From Tundrisphaera lichenicola (GTDB lineage Bacteria > Planctomycetota > Planctomycetia > Isosphaerales > Isosphaeraceae): 64,000 nt of DNA. Below are positions 26,346-37,901 of this stretch, one piece after another (position 1 is the stretch's first letter; each line of letters starts with the position of its first letter). Both the position numbers and the translations under genes were made by a program. Location: assembly GCF_051175385.1 (NCBI RefSeq), contig NZ_CP195106.1, positions 744,001 to 808,000 of the forward strand. Direction: 5' to 3'. The notes beneath the pieces were generated by a model. The model was not told the DNA's origin. It was given only the letters and a program-made list of their open reading frames with translations, and did not search any database.

Positions 26346-27935
26346 TCAATGGAGGATCGAGTCATCATCGGGCCGGTCGAGGGCGACTCGGGCCCTGGAC
26401 GGGTCGGGCTCGCCCGGCAGGAACGGGAACGCCACGAGCTGCCGAGTGCATCGGAACAGGCGGACCTTGCGGATCGGGCCGCCTGCGCGTGCGATCTCGA
26501 AGCTCCCGGCCGGCTCGATCCTCTCGAAAAACCGCTCGTAGCAGGCGGGTTCGTAGGCGATCTCGCTGAAGGAGACGAGGATCCCGTCGTGGCCCACCCA
26601 GTCCTCGGGCCGGCTCCAGAAGGCGAAACTCCGGGCATCCTTATGGTTATAGCAGAGGACCGGGACGCCGCTGGCCCGGGTCGCAAAGGCCAGCTGGCCG
26701 CTACTGATCCAGTTCCGGGTGAACAGGAATGAGCCCGGATCATCCAGCATCCCGCGCCGATCCAACTCGGCGGCGACCTGGTCCCAGCCGTACATGTCGA
26801 CCGTCGGGTCGACCTTGGCGGTCAGCCCGGCCTTCTGGAGCATCCCCGTCCTGTACTCGGCGACCATGAAAACGGCGATCAAGAGCGGCACGGCCCCGGC
26901 GATAGCCAGTCGCCGCCCCATCTTCGAGGGGTCGAGCCGGTATCGAGCCTCCCAGGCGCGACCCAGGAGCGGGAAGAGGGACAGGTAGCCGACCAGGGTC
27001 CAGTGCGGGAGGACCGGCCGGAGGCAAGCGACCGCGGTGAATGCGGCCAGCGGAGCCACCGACTGGCAGATCAGGAACCGCTCGGCGGGGGACGCATCCC
27101 GGCGGAACCGCGCCAGGTAACGGGCGAGCAGGACCACCAGGCTCAGCCAGATCCAGGGGAACAGGTAAGCCGCCTGCCCCCCGATCGCCGAGACCAGCGT
27201 GTCGAGCCGGAGCTGATTCCTGGCCATCGCCCGCTCCCCCTGGAACGCGAACGAGGCCCACTCGTGCGTGGCGTTCCAGGCGATCACCGGCGAGAAGGCC
27301 GCCAGGCCGATCGCCATGGCCAGATACGGGCCGGGCTTCCGGAGGACTCGCCGGGCCGAGGGCTCGGCCAGGATGTACAGGAAGGCGCCGGTGGGCAGGA
27401 AGACCGCGTGGTATTTGCTGAGCATCGCCCCGCCCCAGGCCAGGCCGATGGCGGCCCAGTTCCGCAACCGGTCGGGCTCCTCGAACGCGATCGCCAGCCG
27501 ATCCAGGGTCAAGAGCCAGAAGAACAGGAGCGGCCCGTCCGGCAGGGCGAATGTGCTCGCTGCCGCCGTGTGATAGGCCGACACATTCAGGGCGATCGCG
27601 GCGCAGACGCCCGCCCAGGGGCCGAACAGCCGCGAGGTCAGCCGGGCCATCAGCCAGGTAGAGCCGGCGAAGAGCCCGACGAAGCCCAGCCGGAGCGCGA
27701 ACGTCGATGGATACCCGCCCGTCACCAGCAGGCCCAAGGACTCGACCACCGCCAGCATCGGAGGATGGTCGAAGTAGCTCCAGTCGCGGTGGACCGTGAA
27801 CAGGTAGTGATACGCCTCGTCGGTTCCCGGTCCCAGGCTCGCGGCCCACGCCAGGCGAATCAGGCCGGTGGCGACGATCAATCCCCAGAGCGTTCGGCGC
27901 GGCGTCATCGTCCATGACCTCGTGAGGGCCGACAT
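26346..27935 (-). CDS. Family 39 (PMT/ArnT-like) membrane glycosyltransferase
   Basis: A 529-residue multi-pass protein, with about 11-12 hydrophobic segments. The first extracytoplasmic loop has DEAYHYLF and DHPPMLA, matching the acidic catalytic loop of GT39/GT83-type enzymes that use lipid-linked sugar donors (dolichyl or undecaprenyl phosphate sugars). The C-terminal part after about residue 380 is a soluble periplasmic-like domain. ATG 27935 has GAGGGG 6 nt upstream; ATG 27908 is possible. Likely transfers a sugar to an envelope lipid or protein. It lies alone on the minus strand and diverges from the phosphatase gene. Confidence 0.85.
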   Translation of the reverse strand: MSALTRSWTMTPRRTLWGLIVATGLIRLAWAASLGPGTDEAYHYLFTVHRDWSYFDHPPMLAVVESLGLLVTGGYPSTFALRLGFVGLFAGSTWLMARLTSRLFGPWAGVCAAIALNVSAYHTAAASTFALPDGPLLFFWLLTLDRLAIAFEEPDRLRNWAAIGLAWGGAMLSKYHAVFLPTGAFLYILAEPSARRVLRKPGPYLAMAIGLAAFSPVIAWNATHEWASFAFQGERAMARNQLRLDTLVSAIGGQAAYLFPWIWLSLVVLLARYLARFRRDASPAERFLICQSVAPLAAFTAVACLRPVLPHWTLVGYLSLFPLLGRAWEARYRLDPSKMGRRLAIAGAVPLLIAVFMVAEYRTGMLQKAGLTAKVDPTVDMYGWDQVAAELDRRGMLDDPGSFLFTRNWISSGQLAFATRASGVPVLCYNHKDARSFAFWSRPEDWVGHDGILVSFSEIAYEPACYERFFERIEPAGSFEIARAGGPIRKVRLFRCTRQLVAFPFLPGEPDPSRARVALDRPDDDSILH

Positions 27936-28215
27936 CCACCCCTCGGGCCGATGGTTCGAGTCGATCCATCGGCGGGGGGATCGCCGGAGAGTCGCGGCAT
28001 CTTACCGATTCTCTCGGCCTTGGCGACGCCAAAGTGCCACTCTTCTGCCCCCTTCCCTGGACCCGAAGCCCCCAATCGACCGATTTTAACCGGTGTGATG
28101 GCCTCGAAGGCAACCGGCCTTGCCCCCGACCCGGACGATCGCTACGATCCGGCCCGCTCGCCGGTCGCCGTCGACCCGTCTTTCCGACCCGGCCCCGGAA
28201 TGGAGTCCCGACACG

Positions 28216-28863
28216 ATGAACGTTCGCCGCAAATGGATCCGCAGGCTCCTCCTGGTCGGACTGGCCGTGTTCGCAACGGAGCAGACCTGGAGGCATGGCC
28301 ACGATTACATCTTCGCCGACCGGTTGGCCCAGGTCGAGCCGGGGCGGATCTACCGAGGGGCCTGGCAGAAGCCCTGGCCGATGCGCCGACTGGTCCGCGA
28401 CTACCACATCAAGACCGTGGTCGCCCTGGCCCACCCCCCCGAACACGACCTGCCGATCCAGGAGAAAGCCCTGGCCGGCGAGCTGGGGATCCGCTGGCTC
28501 CACGTCCCGATCGTCGACATCCGAGGGACCAACGACCGTGATGCGATCTCCGATCAACTCGAGATCGCCGCGGCCGCGGTCGCCGATCCAAAGAACCAGC
28601 CGGTCTATTTCCACTGCCATCACGGGATCAACAGGGCCTCGATGGTCCAGATGGCCTACCGGATGCTCTATTGCGGCTGGTCCCTGGAACAGGCCAGCGA
28701 CGAGATCGACCGCGATTTCGGGCTGGTCGAGGTCTCGCGAGGGCCGGACTACCGCCACATGGAAAACTTTTATCGAGAACGCGTCCTGCCTCGAAGGCTG
28801 GTCGACGAATCGAAGGTCGCGCCGGCGACGGCCCGCACGAACCAACCTTCCCTGGTGAAGTGA
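28216..28863 (+). CDS. Membrane-anchored dual-specificity/tyrosine phosphatase-like protein
   Basis: A 215-residue protein with an N-terminal signal anchor (about residues 7-22) and a cysteine-phosphatase domain. The P-loop HCHHGINR (H133 to R140) fits HCx5R, and Asp101 in VPIVDIRG is a fitting general acid. The layout (LYRGAWQKPWPMRRLVRDYHIKTV-like opening) resembles bacterial atypical dual-specificity phosphatases acting on protein phospho-tyrosine, inositol phosphates or exopolysaccharide regulators. ATG 28216 has GGAG 11 nt upstream. The neighbouring acetyltransferase on the same strand starts 137 nt later. Substrate unknown. Confidence 0.83.
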   Translation: MNVRRKWIRRLLLVGLAVFATEQTWRHGHDYIFADRLAQVEPGRIYRGAWQKPWPMRRLVRDYHIKTVVALAHPPEHDLPIQEKALAGELGIRWLHVPIVDIRGTNDRDAISDQLEIAAAAVADPKNQPVYFHCHHGINRASMVQMAYRMLYCGWSLEQASDEIDRDFGLVEVSRGPDYRHMENFYRERVLPRRLVDESKVAPATARTNQPSLVK

Positions 28864-29000
28864 AGAACCGGGCTTGATTCGGCAGGGTTGACCCCTAGAA
28901 TGATTTTCCGACCAAGATCCCGAGCCATCCGGAAGTCCCGGTGGTGAGCCGGGGTCCAGGCAAGAACGCCCGGTCATCCCGGGGTTTGGGGGTCCCTCGA

Positions 29001-29504
29001 TTGAACATCCGCCCCGCTCGGGTTGGTGACGTGCCTTCTATCCAGGATCTGATCCGCACGTTCGCCGACAAGAAGCTGATGATCCGGAGGTCGCCGGGCG
29101 AACTTTACGAGTCGATCCGAGAATTTTTCGTCGCGGTCGACGACGGTGGCCGGGTTATCGGGTGTGCCGCCCTCCATGTTTTCTGGGAAGACCTTGCCGA
29201 GCTGAAATGCCTGGCCGTCGCCCAGGAGGCGCAGGGCCTTGGGGTGGGCCGTCGGTTGGTCGAGGCGTGCTGGAAATCGGCCGCCGAGCTGGAGATCAAG
29301 ACGGTCTTCACCCTGACCTACGTGGCTGACTTCTTCGAGCGTTGTGGATTTCGAACGATCGACAAGGCGGAACTCCCGCACAAGATCTGGAACGAATGCG
29401 TGCGATGCCCGCTGTTCCCCAACTGTACCGAGATCGCCCTGACCCGAGAGACCGAGGCATCCGTGCCCTCGGCCAATGGGATCCCGGCGATGGCGGTCGT
29501 CTGA
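29001..29504 (+). CDS. ArgA-like GNAT N-acetyltransferase
   Basis: A 167-residue GNAT enzyme that matches the short bacterial amino-acid N-acetyltransferase group (N-acetylglutamate-synthase-like, PRK07757 type): IRPAR opening, LYESIREFFVA, ALHVFWEDLAELKCLAV, the acetyl-CoA loop QGLGVGRRLVEAC, and the characteristic end ALP-like LPHKIWNECVRCPLFPNC with three Cys. The TTG at 29001 gives the usual family N-terminus; GTG 28941 in frame is the alternative. The last 20 residues extend beyond the family. Possibly the first step of arginine synthesis, but no arg gene is nearby. Confidence 0.82.
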   Translation: MNIRPARVGDVPSIQDLIRTFADKKLMIRRSPGELYESIREFFVAVDDGGRVIGCAALHVFWEDLAELKCLAVAQEAQGLGVGRRLVEACWKSAAELEIKTVFTLTYVADFFERCGFRTIDKAELPHKIWNECVRCPLFPNCTEIALTRETEASVPSANGIPAMAVV

Positions 29505-29618
29505 GGACGCTCCGGTGGGCATCTCGGATGCCCGATTGCGGAGCCTGACGCTCGTCGGACCTTGCAAGTCAGCGGTCTCGTCATTCTGGGCTTGAGATCC
29601 GCAATCTCCCGCCCGCCG

Positions 29619-29825
29619 TCAGGCCGAGACGGCGGGCGTGACCGGATCGACTCGCCGGTGCCGCTCGGGGCGTTCGATCTCGAAATGGCGGTCGTCATCT
29701 TCGAATGCCAGATTGAGGTGCCCGGGCTGGCCCGGCTCGATCCGGCAGACCCGGATCCGGAGGATGTCGCCAGATCGGTGCGTGATCTCGACCCACTGCC
29801 CCTCTTTACGCTTCAAGACAAGCAT
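29619..29825 (-). CDS. CsrA-like RNA-binding regulator
   Basis: A 68-residue protein starting MLVLKRKEGQWVEI, the same opening as CsrA (MLxLxRKxGE). The strand pattern continues with DILRIRVCRI and LNLAFE, and the FEIERPE segment aligns with VHREE of CsrA, keeping the RNA-contacting Arg (Arg44 in E. coli). Compared with CsrA it has a Trp instead of the usual loop residue and a longer third-fourth strand loop. ATG 29825 is chosen because it gives the canonical start; a GGAACC stretch lies upstream with only a weak ribosome-binding site. It lies 118 nt downstream of the sigma-factor gene on the same strand, suggesting shared regulation. Likely binds GGA-containing mRNA leaders. Confidence 0.68.
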   Translation of the reverse strand: MLVLKRKEGQWVEITHRSGDILRIRVCRIEPGQPGHLNLAFEDDDRHFEIERPERHRRVDPVTPAVSA

Positions 29826-29943
29826 GATCGGTTCCTTAATGGTTGACAAAAGTTCCTGACTCGCGGAGACGGATGATCGAGTGGCGGTCGACAACGGGGC
29901 GCGACGGCTCTCGGGCCGCGCGATGGGTCGCCCCAGGGGGCGT

Positions 29944-30696
29944 TCAGGCCTCGATCGGCTGGAGGTCGAGGGCCTGATTCCGCTTGCGGCTGGCCCTCCG
30001 ACGTCGCCAGGTCAGCCGGTTGGCCTTTCCCAGGGCGTCATAGGGGTCGGAAAGCAGTTCCAGGGCCTTCTTGTGCAGCCGGGTGACCTCGGACTGCGAG
30101 CATTGGAGATCCTCGGCGATCTCGGCCTGGGTCTTGCCATAGAGATAGTAAAGCCGGCAGACCTCGGCGTGCTTCTTGGGGAGCTTGCGGAGCCAATGCT
30201 CGACCGAGTCGGCGTCGTCGATCTCGGATCCGACGGCCGGCGGCTCGAAGGCCACCAGGACCTTGCCATGCTCCTCGTTGACTGGGGTCAGCGTGACGAC
30301 ATTGGGGGCGTTCTCGCGGTCGGTCTCCCAGCCCGAGAGTCCCATCGCCCGGCCGACGTCGACCAGAGCGCCTCGGATCCGGAAGCGGGCGAAGGTCGCA
30401 AATCGGATGTTCCGCGACGGGTCATAAGAACGAGCGGCCTCGACGAGGGCCATGCAAGCGGCCGACTCGAATTCGTCCTTCCAGTGCTGGAACATCGCCT
30501 TGAGCGGCTTGGCGAGCTTCCGGGCCAGGGGGAGGAATTGCTCGGCCAGGGCACGCTGTTCCTCGGTCAGGGGCCTCGGGGCCTCCCGGACCTTGCATGG
30601 CCGGGAGGGTACGCCCCGGGCGGGGCCTCGCCCCGGCCCGGACTTCCAGCGGTTCGACGAATTGGCCACGGGCGCAGATGGCTTCAACAGGTCCAT
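29944..30696 (-). CDS. Sigma-70 family RNA polymerase sigma factor (FliA/WhiG-like)
   Basis: A 250-residue sigma factor. Region 2 spans about residues 75-120 (AARSYDPSRNIRFATFARFRIRGALVDV split here as the -10 recognition segment around F99-D113). Region 4 spans about 170-215 (KKHAEVCRLYYLYGKTQAEIA, then SQSEVTRLHKKAL as helix-turn-helix). Region 1.1 is absent, and region 3 is short or divergent, so it is an alternative sigma factor. The first 40 residues are disordered-looking. ATG 30696 is chosen over upstream in-frame starts because the extension would overlap the preceding gene. It follows a small gene by 77 nt and precedes the CsrA-like gene by 118 nt. Confidence 0.86.
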   Translation of the reverse strand: MDLLKPSAPVANSSNRWKSGPGRGPARGVPSRPCKVREAPRPLTEEQRALAEQFLPLARKLAKPLKAMFQHWKDEFESAACMALVEAARSYDPSRNIRFATFARFRIRGALVDVGRAMGLSGWETDRENAPNVVTLTPVNEEHGKVLVAFEPPAVGSEIDDADSVEHWLRKLPKKHAEVCRLYYLYGKTQAEIAEDLQCSQSEVTRLHKKALELLSDPYDALGKANRLTWRRRRASRKRNQALDLQPIEA

Positions 30697-30773
30697 GAGT
30701 GTACTCCCGGATTCGGAATCGAGCCAGTGGGTCAAGATACGGTCGATGCGTCCTGCGATCGCAGACGTCGCGA

Positions 30774-31136
30774 TCAGACGCCCGAGCCGCCCTCGCCCAG
30801 GAGCTGGAGGGCCTCGATCCGGTTGGCCCGGAGCTGGGCCAGGATCCGGGAATGTCGGGACCGGCATCGGTCGAGATGGGCCTCGCCGAATCGGCTGTTG
30901 CTGCCGGGGGAGTCGAGATTCGACCGGGCGTCGGTGATCCGGGTCCGGCTCGCGGAGAGCTCGTCCATCAGCCGATCGTTGGATAACATCAATTGAGCCA
31001 GGCGTTCCAGAGGGTTCGAGGCGATCGGCGGGACCGCCTTCTTCGGTTCTTGGTGGGCCAAGGTGGGGACCATGGGAGCGGGAGCATTCTCGAAGGGGGA
31101 GAGGTAAGCGACGGCAACGGGGGTGGGGCAAGTCAT
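30774..31136 (-). CDS. Small hypothetical protein upstream of the sigma factor
   Basis: A 120-residue protein. The N-terminal about 50 residues are Pro/Ala rich. The rest is predicted helical with regular heptad-like spacing (LERLAQLMLSNDRLMDELSASRTRI and SRHSRILAQLRANRIEALQLL are its landmark regions, each given in part). ATG 31136 has GGAGG 9 nt upstream. No domain is recognised. Its position 77 nt before the sigma gene on the same strand suggests a cotranscribed partner, perhaps an anti-sigma or regulatory factor, but nothing in the sequence proves that. Confidence 0.6.
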   Translation of the reverse strand: MTCPTPVAVAYLSPFENAPAPMVPTLAHQEPKKAVPPIASNPLERLAQLMLSNDRLMDELSASRTRITDARSNLDSPGSNSRFGEAHLDRCRSRHSRILAQLRANRIEALQLLGEGGSGV

Positions 31137-31288
31137 GGGAGCGATCCTCCGGTCATGGAGTTTTGCGGCAATCATCGCCGCAGGGGTTCGGCCAACTTTG
31201 GCCATCACCTCTTCTGCACGTCATCAGTTTATTAAGCTCAACCGAGAGGTTAATTCCCTGATCCGCAAATATTCCCGAAAACGAAAAC

Positions 31289-32569
31289 ATGGCCCGACCA
31301 TCACCTCCAGAGGACGTTTCATTGGGTAGGAAACCGAAAAAAAAGGGCGACCAGGCCGGGGATGCCCTCCCTGATATTCGGTATAATCCCGTTTGCGGTA
31401 ACGTTGTCCCGGATGCTGATCCCGAGTGGATCGGTCGAGTTCGCCGGAACCTGGTCGCGTGGTATGAGGGGGCACACCGGCCACTCCCCTGGCGTGAGGA
31501 CCGAGACCCCTATCGGATCCTGGTCTCGGAAATGATGCTGGTCCAGACGACCGTGGCGGCCGTCATCCCCTACTTTGGCCGATTCTTGGACCGGTTCCCG
31601 ACCGTCGAGGCGTTGGCCGATGCCGACGAGGCCGACGTCCTCAAGTCCTGGGAGGGCTTGGGTTACTATCGAAGGGCTCGCCAGCTCCACACGGCCGCTC
31701 GGGTGATTGTCGGGATGCATGGTGGCGTTTTTCCCGATGATCCCCAGGCCATTCTCGCCCTGCCCGGAGTCGGCCGATACATCGCGGGAGCGCTCCTCTC
31801 GTTCGCCTTCGATCGCCCCGCGCCGATCGTGGAGGCCAACACTCAGCGCGTCCTGGCTCGATGGCTCGCCTGGGATGAGGATCTGAAGACGACCCGGTCG
31901 CAGGCCCGACTCTGGGAGGCCGCCGGCCGGCTCGTCCCCGAATCCGGGGCCGGGATCTTCAACCAGGCCTTCATGGAACTCGGGGCCCTGGTCTGCTTGC
32001 CGAAGGCCCCACTTTGCCTGACCTGCCCCATTTCAGAGGATTGTTTGTCCCGAAAACTAGGTGTCCAGGATCAGATCCCTCGCGCCATCCCCAAGGTGCC
32101 GCCCAAGGAAGTGGCCGAGACCGGCATCCTGGTTTGCCGGGAGGGTCGTTACTTGATCGTTAAGCGAGGGGCGGGGAGGCTCTGGGAGGGGTTCTGGGAA
32201 TTTCCGACGCTCCACGTCGCGGGTCCCGACCCGGCCGGGCGGTCGTCGGGCGAGCCGCTGGACCTGGCCGAGGGGGTCTCTCGACTGACGGGTGTCCGCG
32301 TCTCGGTCGGCCCGGTCTCGAAGACGATCCGGTTTGGCGTCACCACGCACAAGGTCACGCTCGAGGTCCGACACGCGTCGTGGCTGGGAGGGAAGCCGGT
32401 CCCCGGCCCGGGCCTGGTGGACGTGGCCTGGGAACCAATCGAGGCCCTGGGACGTCTGACCATGAGCTCCCCTTCGCGACGGATTATCGACTGGCTCTCC
32501 CGAGGCGGCATGGTTCCCGAGTCGGAGTCTGGCCGATCGGAGGGAGACTTCCTCTTCCCCGCGTCCTAG
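31289..32569 (+). CDS. mutY: A/G-specific adenine glycosylase MutY
   Basis: A 426-residue DNA glycosylase that removes adenine opposite 8-oxoguanine. Visible parts: catalytic Glu81 in SEMMLVQT, helix-hairpin-helix LPGVGRYIAGAL (158-169), the 4Fe-4S ligands C236-x6-C243-x2-C246-x5-C252, and a NUDIX-like 8-oxoG recognition domain (about 270-400; RGAGRLWEGFWEFP). The usual catalytic Asp (Asp138 in E. coli, in DGNVKRVLAR) is Glu182 here in VEANTQRVLAR. The first 45 residues are extra and Lys-rich. ATG 31289 is the most upstream start; a later one is possible. Confidence 0.92.
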   Translation: MARPSPPEDVSLGRKPKKKGDQAGDALPDIRYNPVCGNVVPDADPEWIGRVRRNLVAWYEGAHRPLPWREDRDPYRILVSEMMLVQTTVAAVIPYFGRFLDRFPTVEALADADEADVLKSWEGLGYYRRARQLHTAARVIVGMHGGVFPDDPQAILALPGVGRYIAGALLSFAFDRPAPIVEANTQRVLARWLAWDEDLKTTRSQARLWEAAGRLVPESGAGIFNQAFMELGALVCLPKAPLCLTCPISEDCLSRKLGVQDQIPRAIPKVPPKEVAETGILVCREGRYLIVKRGAGRLWEGFWEFPTLHVAGPDPAGRSSGEPLDLAEGVSRLTGVRVSVGPVSKTIRFGVTTHKVTLEVRHASWLGGKPVPGPGLVDVAWEPIEALGRLTMSSPSRRIIDWLSRGGMVPESESGRSEGDFLFPAS

Positions 32570-32875
32570 GGTTCTGGTCTCGGCGTGGCTGGTCGCCTTG
32601 CGTGGGGGCGAAACGTACTTTAGAATGAGTCAGTTGGCGAATGACGAGGAGGGTCTGACGACCATCCCCCAGGGACGATCGGGACATTCCACCAACATTC
32701 CCGGTCCGGTCCGGGACCAAGGCGATGGACGGCCCGTCATTCTCCTTCATCAACCTTTCGAATGTGGCGGCGAGGCGAGCTCCGGCCCGTCCTTGCTCGC
32801 CGTTATGCTCCGACTCGACCCGATGCTGTCTGCACGGCCGGGTTCCCCCGTTTCCGAGGGACGAAAGGACTAGGC
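32570..32875. other. 306-bp leader region between mutY and clpX
   Basis: No convincing gene. It contains a candidate promoter at 32598-32626 pointing at clpX. A frame from 32598 to 32873 encodes a low-complexity product without recognisable features and is not accepted. Confidence 0.5.
32598..32626 (+). promoter_or_regulatory. Candidate clpX promoter
   Basis: TTGCGT (32598-32603), 17-nt spacer, TAGAAT (32621-32626). The -10 is good and the -35 weak. The leader to the clpX ATG would be about 240 nt. Confidence 0.35.
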
Positions 32876-34246
32876 ATGCCATCGGGTAAGGACATCACGG
32901 GCGGCGGATCGGGCGGTGGTGGGAAGCGTGGGGGAGGTGGGGGAGGGAGTCCGCCCACGGGGACGGCCAGCAATACCAAGAAGAACGCCTACTGCTCCTT
33001 CTGTCGGAAGAGCTATCGCGACGTCGGCCCGCTGGTCGAAGGGCCCGGCGACGTCTATATTTGCGGCGAATGCATCGAACTCTGCCAGTCGATCCTCGAC
33101 CAGGAGCGGCGGCGGCGGGGCGTTCCCAAGACCCTCTTCACCGACATCCCAACCCCTCGCGAGATCAAGGAACAGCTCGACGCTTACGTGATCGATCAGG
33201 ACCGGGCCAAGAAGGTCCTCTCGGTCGCCGTCCACAATCATTACAAGCGGCTGGTCCACGCCGAGGAAAACGACACCGAGATCGAGCTCGACAAGTCGAA
33301 CATCCTCCTGATCGGCCCCACCGGCTGCGGCAAGACCCTGCTGGCCCGGACCCTGGCCCGGATCCTCAACGTCCCCTTCGCGATCGGCGACGCGACCACC
33401 CTGACCGAGGCGGGTTACGTCGGGGAGGATGTCGAGAATATCCTCCTCAAACTCCTGCACGCGGCGGACTTCGACCTGGAGAGCGCCCAGCGTGGGATCA
33501 TCTACATCGACGAGATCGACAAGATCGGCAAGACGAATCACAACGTCTCGATCACCCGAGACGTCTCGGGCGAAGGGGTCCAGCAGGCCCTCTTGAAGAT
33601 GCTCGAAGGGACCATCGCCAACGTACCGCCCCAGGGGGGCCGCAAGCACCCCGAGCAGCAGTACATCCAGATGGACACGACGAACATCCTGTTCATCTGC
33701 GGAGGGACGTTCGTCGGCCTCGACAACCTGATCGCCCGGCGAGTCGGGCGGAAGACGATCGGCTTCGGGAGCCAGACCGAGGCCGAGCACAACGGCGAAC
33801 TGGGCGATCTTCTCGATCGGGTCACGTCCGACGACATCCTCGAATACGGGATGATCCCCGAGTTCGTGGGTCGGTTGCCGATCACCTGCCCTCTGATGCC
33901 GCTCGACGTCGATGCCCTGGTCCAGATCATGACCGAGCCGAAGAACGCGCTCGTCAAGCAGTACAAGCGGTTCTTCGAGATGGAGCAGGCCGACCTCGAG
34001 TTCACGCCCGAGGCCTTGATCGAGATCGCCAAGAGAGCCAAGGCGAAGGACACCGGGGCTCGTGGCCTCCGCTCGATCGTCGAGGAGATCATGCTCGAAG
34101 TGATGTACGAGCTGCCCGATAAGGCCGCCAAGGATAAGGGTAAGTACATCATCACGCCCGAGGTCGTCCGCAAGGAGAAGAAACTCTTCGACACCCCGCC
34201 GATCCCGATCCCGTCGGCCAAGGAACGGAAGAAGGAGAGCGCCTGA
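32876..34246 (+). CDS. clpX: ATP-dependent Clp protease ATP-binding subunit ClpX
   Basis: A 456-residue AAA+ unfoldase that feeds substrates to ClpP. It has the N-terminal Cys4 zinc domain (CSFC and CGEC, about residues 41-70), Walker A GPTGCGKT, pore loop GYVGED, Walker B IIYIDEID, sensor regions, and the ClpP-docking IGF loop (KTIGFGSQ). The first 35 residues are unusually Gly-rich (SGGGGKRGGGGGG). ATG 32876 has AAAGGA upstream and avoids a non-conserved extension. The uvrA gene starts 18 nt after its stop, so the two are likely cotranscribed. No clpP is in the window. Confidence 0.96.
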   Translation: MPSGKDITGGGSGGGGKRGGGGGGSPPTGTASNTKKNAYCSFCRKSYRDVGPLVEGPGDVYICGECIELCQSILDQERRRRGVPKTLFTDIPTPREIKEQLDAYVIDQDRAKKVLSVAVHNHYKRLVHAEENDTEIELDKSNILLIGPTGCGKTLLARTLARILNVPFAIGDATTLTEAGYVGEDVENILLKLLHAADFDLESAQRGIIYIDEIDKIGKTNHNVSITRDVSGEGVQQALLKMLEGTIANVPPQGGRKHPEQQYIQMDTTNILFICGGTFVGLDNLIARRVGRKTIGFGSQTEAEHNGELGDLLDRVTSDDILEYGMIPEFVGRLPITCPLMPLDVDALVQIMTEPKNALVKQYKRFFEMEQADLEFTPEALIEIAKRAKAKDTGARGLRSIVEEIMLEVMYELPDKAAKDKGKYIITPEVVRKEKKLFDTPPIPIPSAKERKKESA

Positions 34247-34263
34247 TCGGGGCCGCCGGCTCG

Positions 34264-37065
<2,802 letters not shown>

Positions 37066-37104
37066 ACGGATGGGATGATCGGACCTCAATCCGGGTGAAG
37101 ACCC

Positions 37105-37416
37105 ATGAACGGCGTTTCGACGACATTGCCCATCCCGACCGACCGGATTGCCGAGTTTTGTGAGCGCAACCACATCGCGAAGCTGAGCCTCTTCGGCTCC
37201 GCGATCCGCGACGATTTCAGGCCCGAGAGCGATGTCGACGTGCTGGTCGAATTCGAGCCCGGGCAGGTGCCCGGCCTGGGATTCTTCGGGATGCAGGAGG
37301 AATTGTCGGAGATCTTCGGCCGAAGGGTCGATCTGAACACGCCCGCCTGGCTGAGCCAGTATTTCCGGGTCCAGGTCCAGTCCGAGGCGCTCCCGCTTTA
37401 TGTCCAGGCACGATGA
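37105..37416 (+). CDS. MNT-type nucleotidyltransferase (antitoxin of HEPN/MNT pair)
   Basis: A 103-residue minimal nucleotidyltransferase with the GS...DxD pattern: Gly31-Ser32 in LFGSAIRDD and Asp43/Asp45 in SDVDVLV. In HEPN/MNT modules such proteins neutralise the partner HEPN RNase, in the MntA case by adding AMP to a Tyr next to the RNase motif. ATG 37105. Its last 17 nt overlap the next gene, typical of coupled toxin-antitoxin genes. It lies 39 nt after uvrA and may be read from the same transcript. Confidence 0.85.
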   Translation: MNGVSTTLPIPTDRIAEFCERNHIAKLSLFGSAIRDDFRPESDVDVLVEFEPGQVPGLGFFGMQEELSEIFGRRVDLNTPAWLSQYFRVQVQSEALPLYVQAR

Positions 37417-37768
37417 CCTGACTTACCTGAAACACATGCGGGATTATGCGGCCGAAGCCGTATCCTTCACCCGCGATCGGAGGCGGGCCGACCTCGACAC
37501 CGATCGGATGCTGATGCTGGCCGTCTGTCGACTCCTGGAAATGATGGGGGAATCGGCCTGCCAACTCCCGGCGAGTTTCCGCGAGCGGGAGACTGAGATC
37601 CCCTGGAAACAAATCATCGGCGTACGTCATCGCCTGGTCCATGCCTACGATCAGGTTGACCTGGATATCATCTGGAACATCGCGATTGGTGATTTGCCAC
37701 CCTTGATCGCGGCACTCGATCGCGTGCTGTCGGAGATGGGGAAACGTCTACCCGGAACGATCGAATAG
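37400..37768 (+). CDS. HEPN-domain RNase-like toxin (HepT/DUF86 family)
   Basis: A 122-residue all-helical protein with the HEPN catalytic motif Rx4HxY: Arg76, His81 and Tyr83 in RHRLVHAY. Residues fit DUF86 (opening YLKHMRDYAAEA). The Tyr two residues after His is the one modified by MntA in the characterised HepT/MntA system. Overlaps the MNT gene by 17 nt. Likely an RNA-cleaving toxin controlled by that partner; roles in stress or phage defence are known for relatives only. Confidence 0.85.
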   Translation: MSRHDDLTYLKHMRDYAAEAVSFTRDRRRADLDTDRMLMLAVCRLLEMMGESACQLPASFRERETEIPWKQIIGVRHRLVHAYDQVDLDIIWNIAIGDLPPLIAALDRVLSEMGKRLPGTIE

Positions 37769-37901
37769 TTCAGTTCAGGGTCCCGGGAATGCCGGTGAGG
37801 CTGGTCCCGGGGATGCTCCAAGGGACCTGCTGGGATTGCGATCGGCCTGGCTGCCTATCGTCGGCCACTGAGCTTTCGGACCTGGTCCAGGCGTCACCGA
37901 C

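Noticed and set aside
32598..32873. Small frame between mutY and clpX
   Set aside because: Low-complexity product, starts inside the candidate clpX promoter, no ribosome-binding site.
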